This document shows positions 63,849-64,000 of a DNA stretch of 64,000 nt, one piece after another. The translations under genes and the position numbers were made by a program. Location: NCBI RefSeq assembly GCF_050003625.1, contig NC_134398.1:105334423-105398422 (forward strand), in the 5' to 3' direction. The notes under the pieces were generated by a model, which was given only the letters and a program-made list of their open reading frames with translations, had not been told where the DNA came from and searched no databases. The stretch comes from Haematobia irritans (Eukaryota > Arthropoda > Insecta > Diptera > Muscidae). The number at the start of each line of letters is the position of its first letter. The first letter of the stretch is position 1.

Positions 63849-64000
63849 GTTCAACCGTCGAACAGAATGGACGTGTTTTTATAAGCCAAGCGATTCCTTT
63901 AACTGGGCTCAAGGACGTCTTGAAGCTGGAAAAAGGGAACGATCACCGGATGAGTTGCCATCCTCTAAACGGATGGGAGCTCATCCGGTGATTTTTATTG
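63849..64000 (+). mobile_element. LINE 5' end fragment with fold-back
   Basis: TTCAACCGTCGAACAG (LINE 5' end) jumps at about 63886 to ORF1 sequence (KRERSPDELPSSK). It then turns back: GATCACCGGATGAG near 63941 is repeated inverted as CTCATCCGGTGAT near 63979. The window ends here. Confidence 0.75.

Overview
The window looks like a stretch of a calyptrate (probably muscid) fly genome, almost entirely built from transposable elements. The evidence is AT-rich DNA, errantivirus, gypsy-like, BEL/Pao and copia retroelements, an RNase H-carrying LINE family, a rosa-like mariner, and dispersed repeats of the kind I associate with Musca, Stomoxys and Haematobia. Genus cannot be fixed from sequence reading alone. 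The only candidate host gene is a small spliced 3' end at 107-345.

Layout. 1-4.2 kb: candidate gene end, then a TA-flanked non-coding element (here called family T). 4.2-14.5 kb: a dispersed repeat (family P) carries a 5'-truncated LINE and a deleted mariner; a 7.4-kb errantivirus (6952-14371, target duplication TATA) sits in the last bases of that mariner. 14.6-17.8 kb: a hAT-like MITE, a copia integrase fragment and family T copy 1. 17.9-33.0 kb: a three-level nest. A LINE (5' end 17923, 3' end 32996, flanked by AGCACACTC) is split by a minus-strand BEL/Pao element (18511-about 28371), itself split by an intact 5.1-kb gypsy-like element (22480-27627, target duplication CGCG). 33-43.8 kb: LINE fragments, a 3.8-kb hAT-like element with GGAGC-rich ends (35745-39558, target duplication GACAGGAA), a Tc1/mariner fragment and two copia fragments. 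43.8-52.4 kb: more family T copies and MITEs, plus an S-family repeat. 52.4-61.4 kb: LINE copies on both strands, including one LINE inserted into another with a 12-bp duplication. 61.4-64 kb: family T copy 5, another dispersed repeat, and a LINE 5' fragment.

How it works together. The full-length LINE carries ORF1, endonuclease, reverse transcriptase (RT), RNase H and a zinc-binding C-terminus. It probably supplied the many near-identical truncated copies, all ending in a CCTAA-type tail. The gypsy-like element at 22.5-27.6 kb has uninterrupted gag and pol and two LTRs that differ at one position by eye, so it is the best candidate for a recently mobile element. The errantivirus has nearly identical LTRs but broken reading frames. 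Several non-coding elements (family T, family S and five MITE families) depend on proteins not encoded here. Many reported ORFs begin with GTG or TTG; I give the first ATG or the splice-compatible start where I can.
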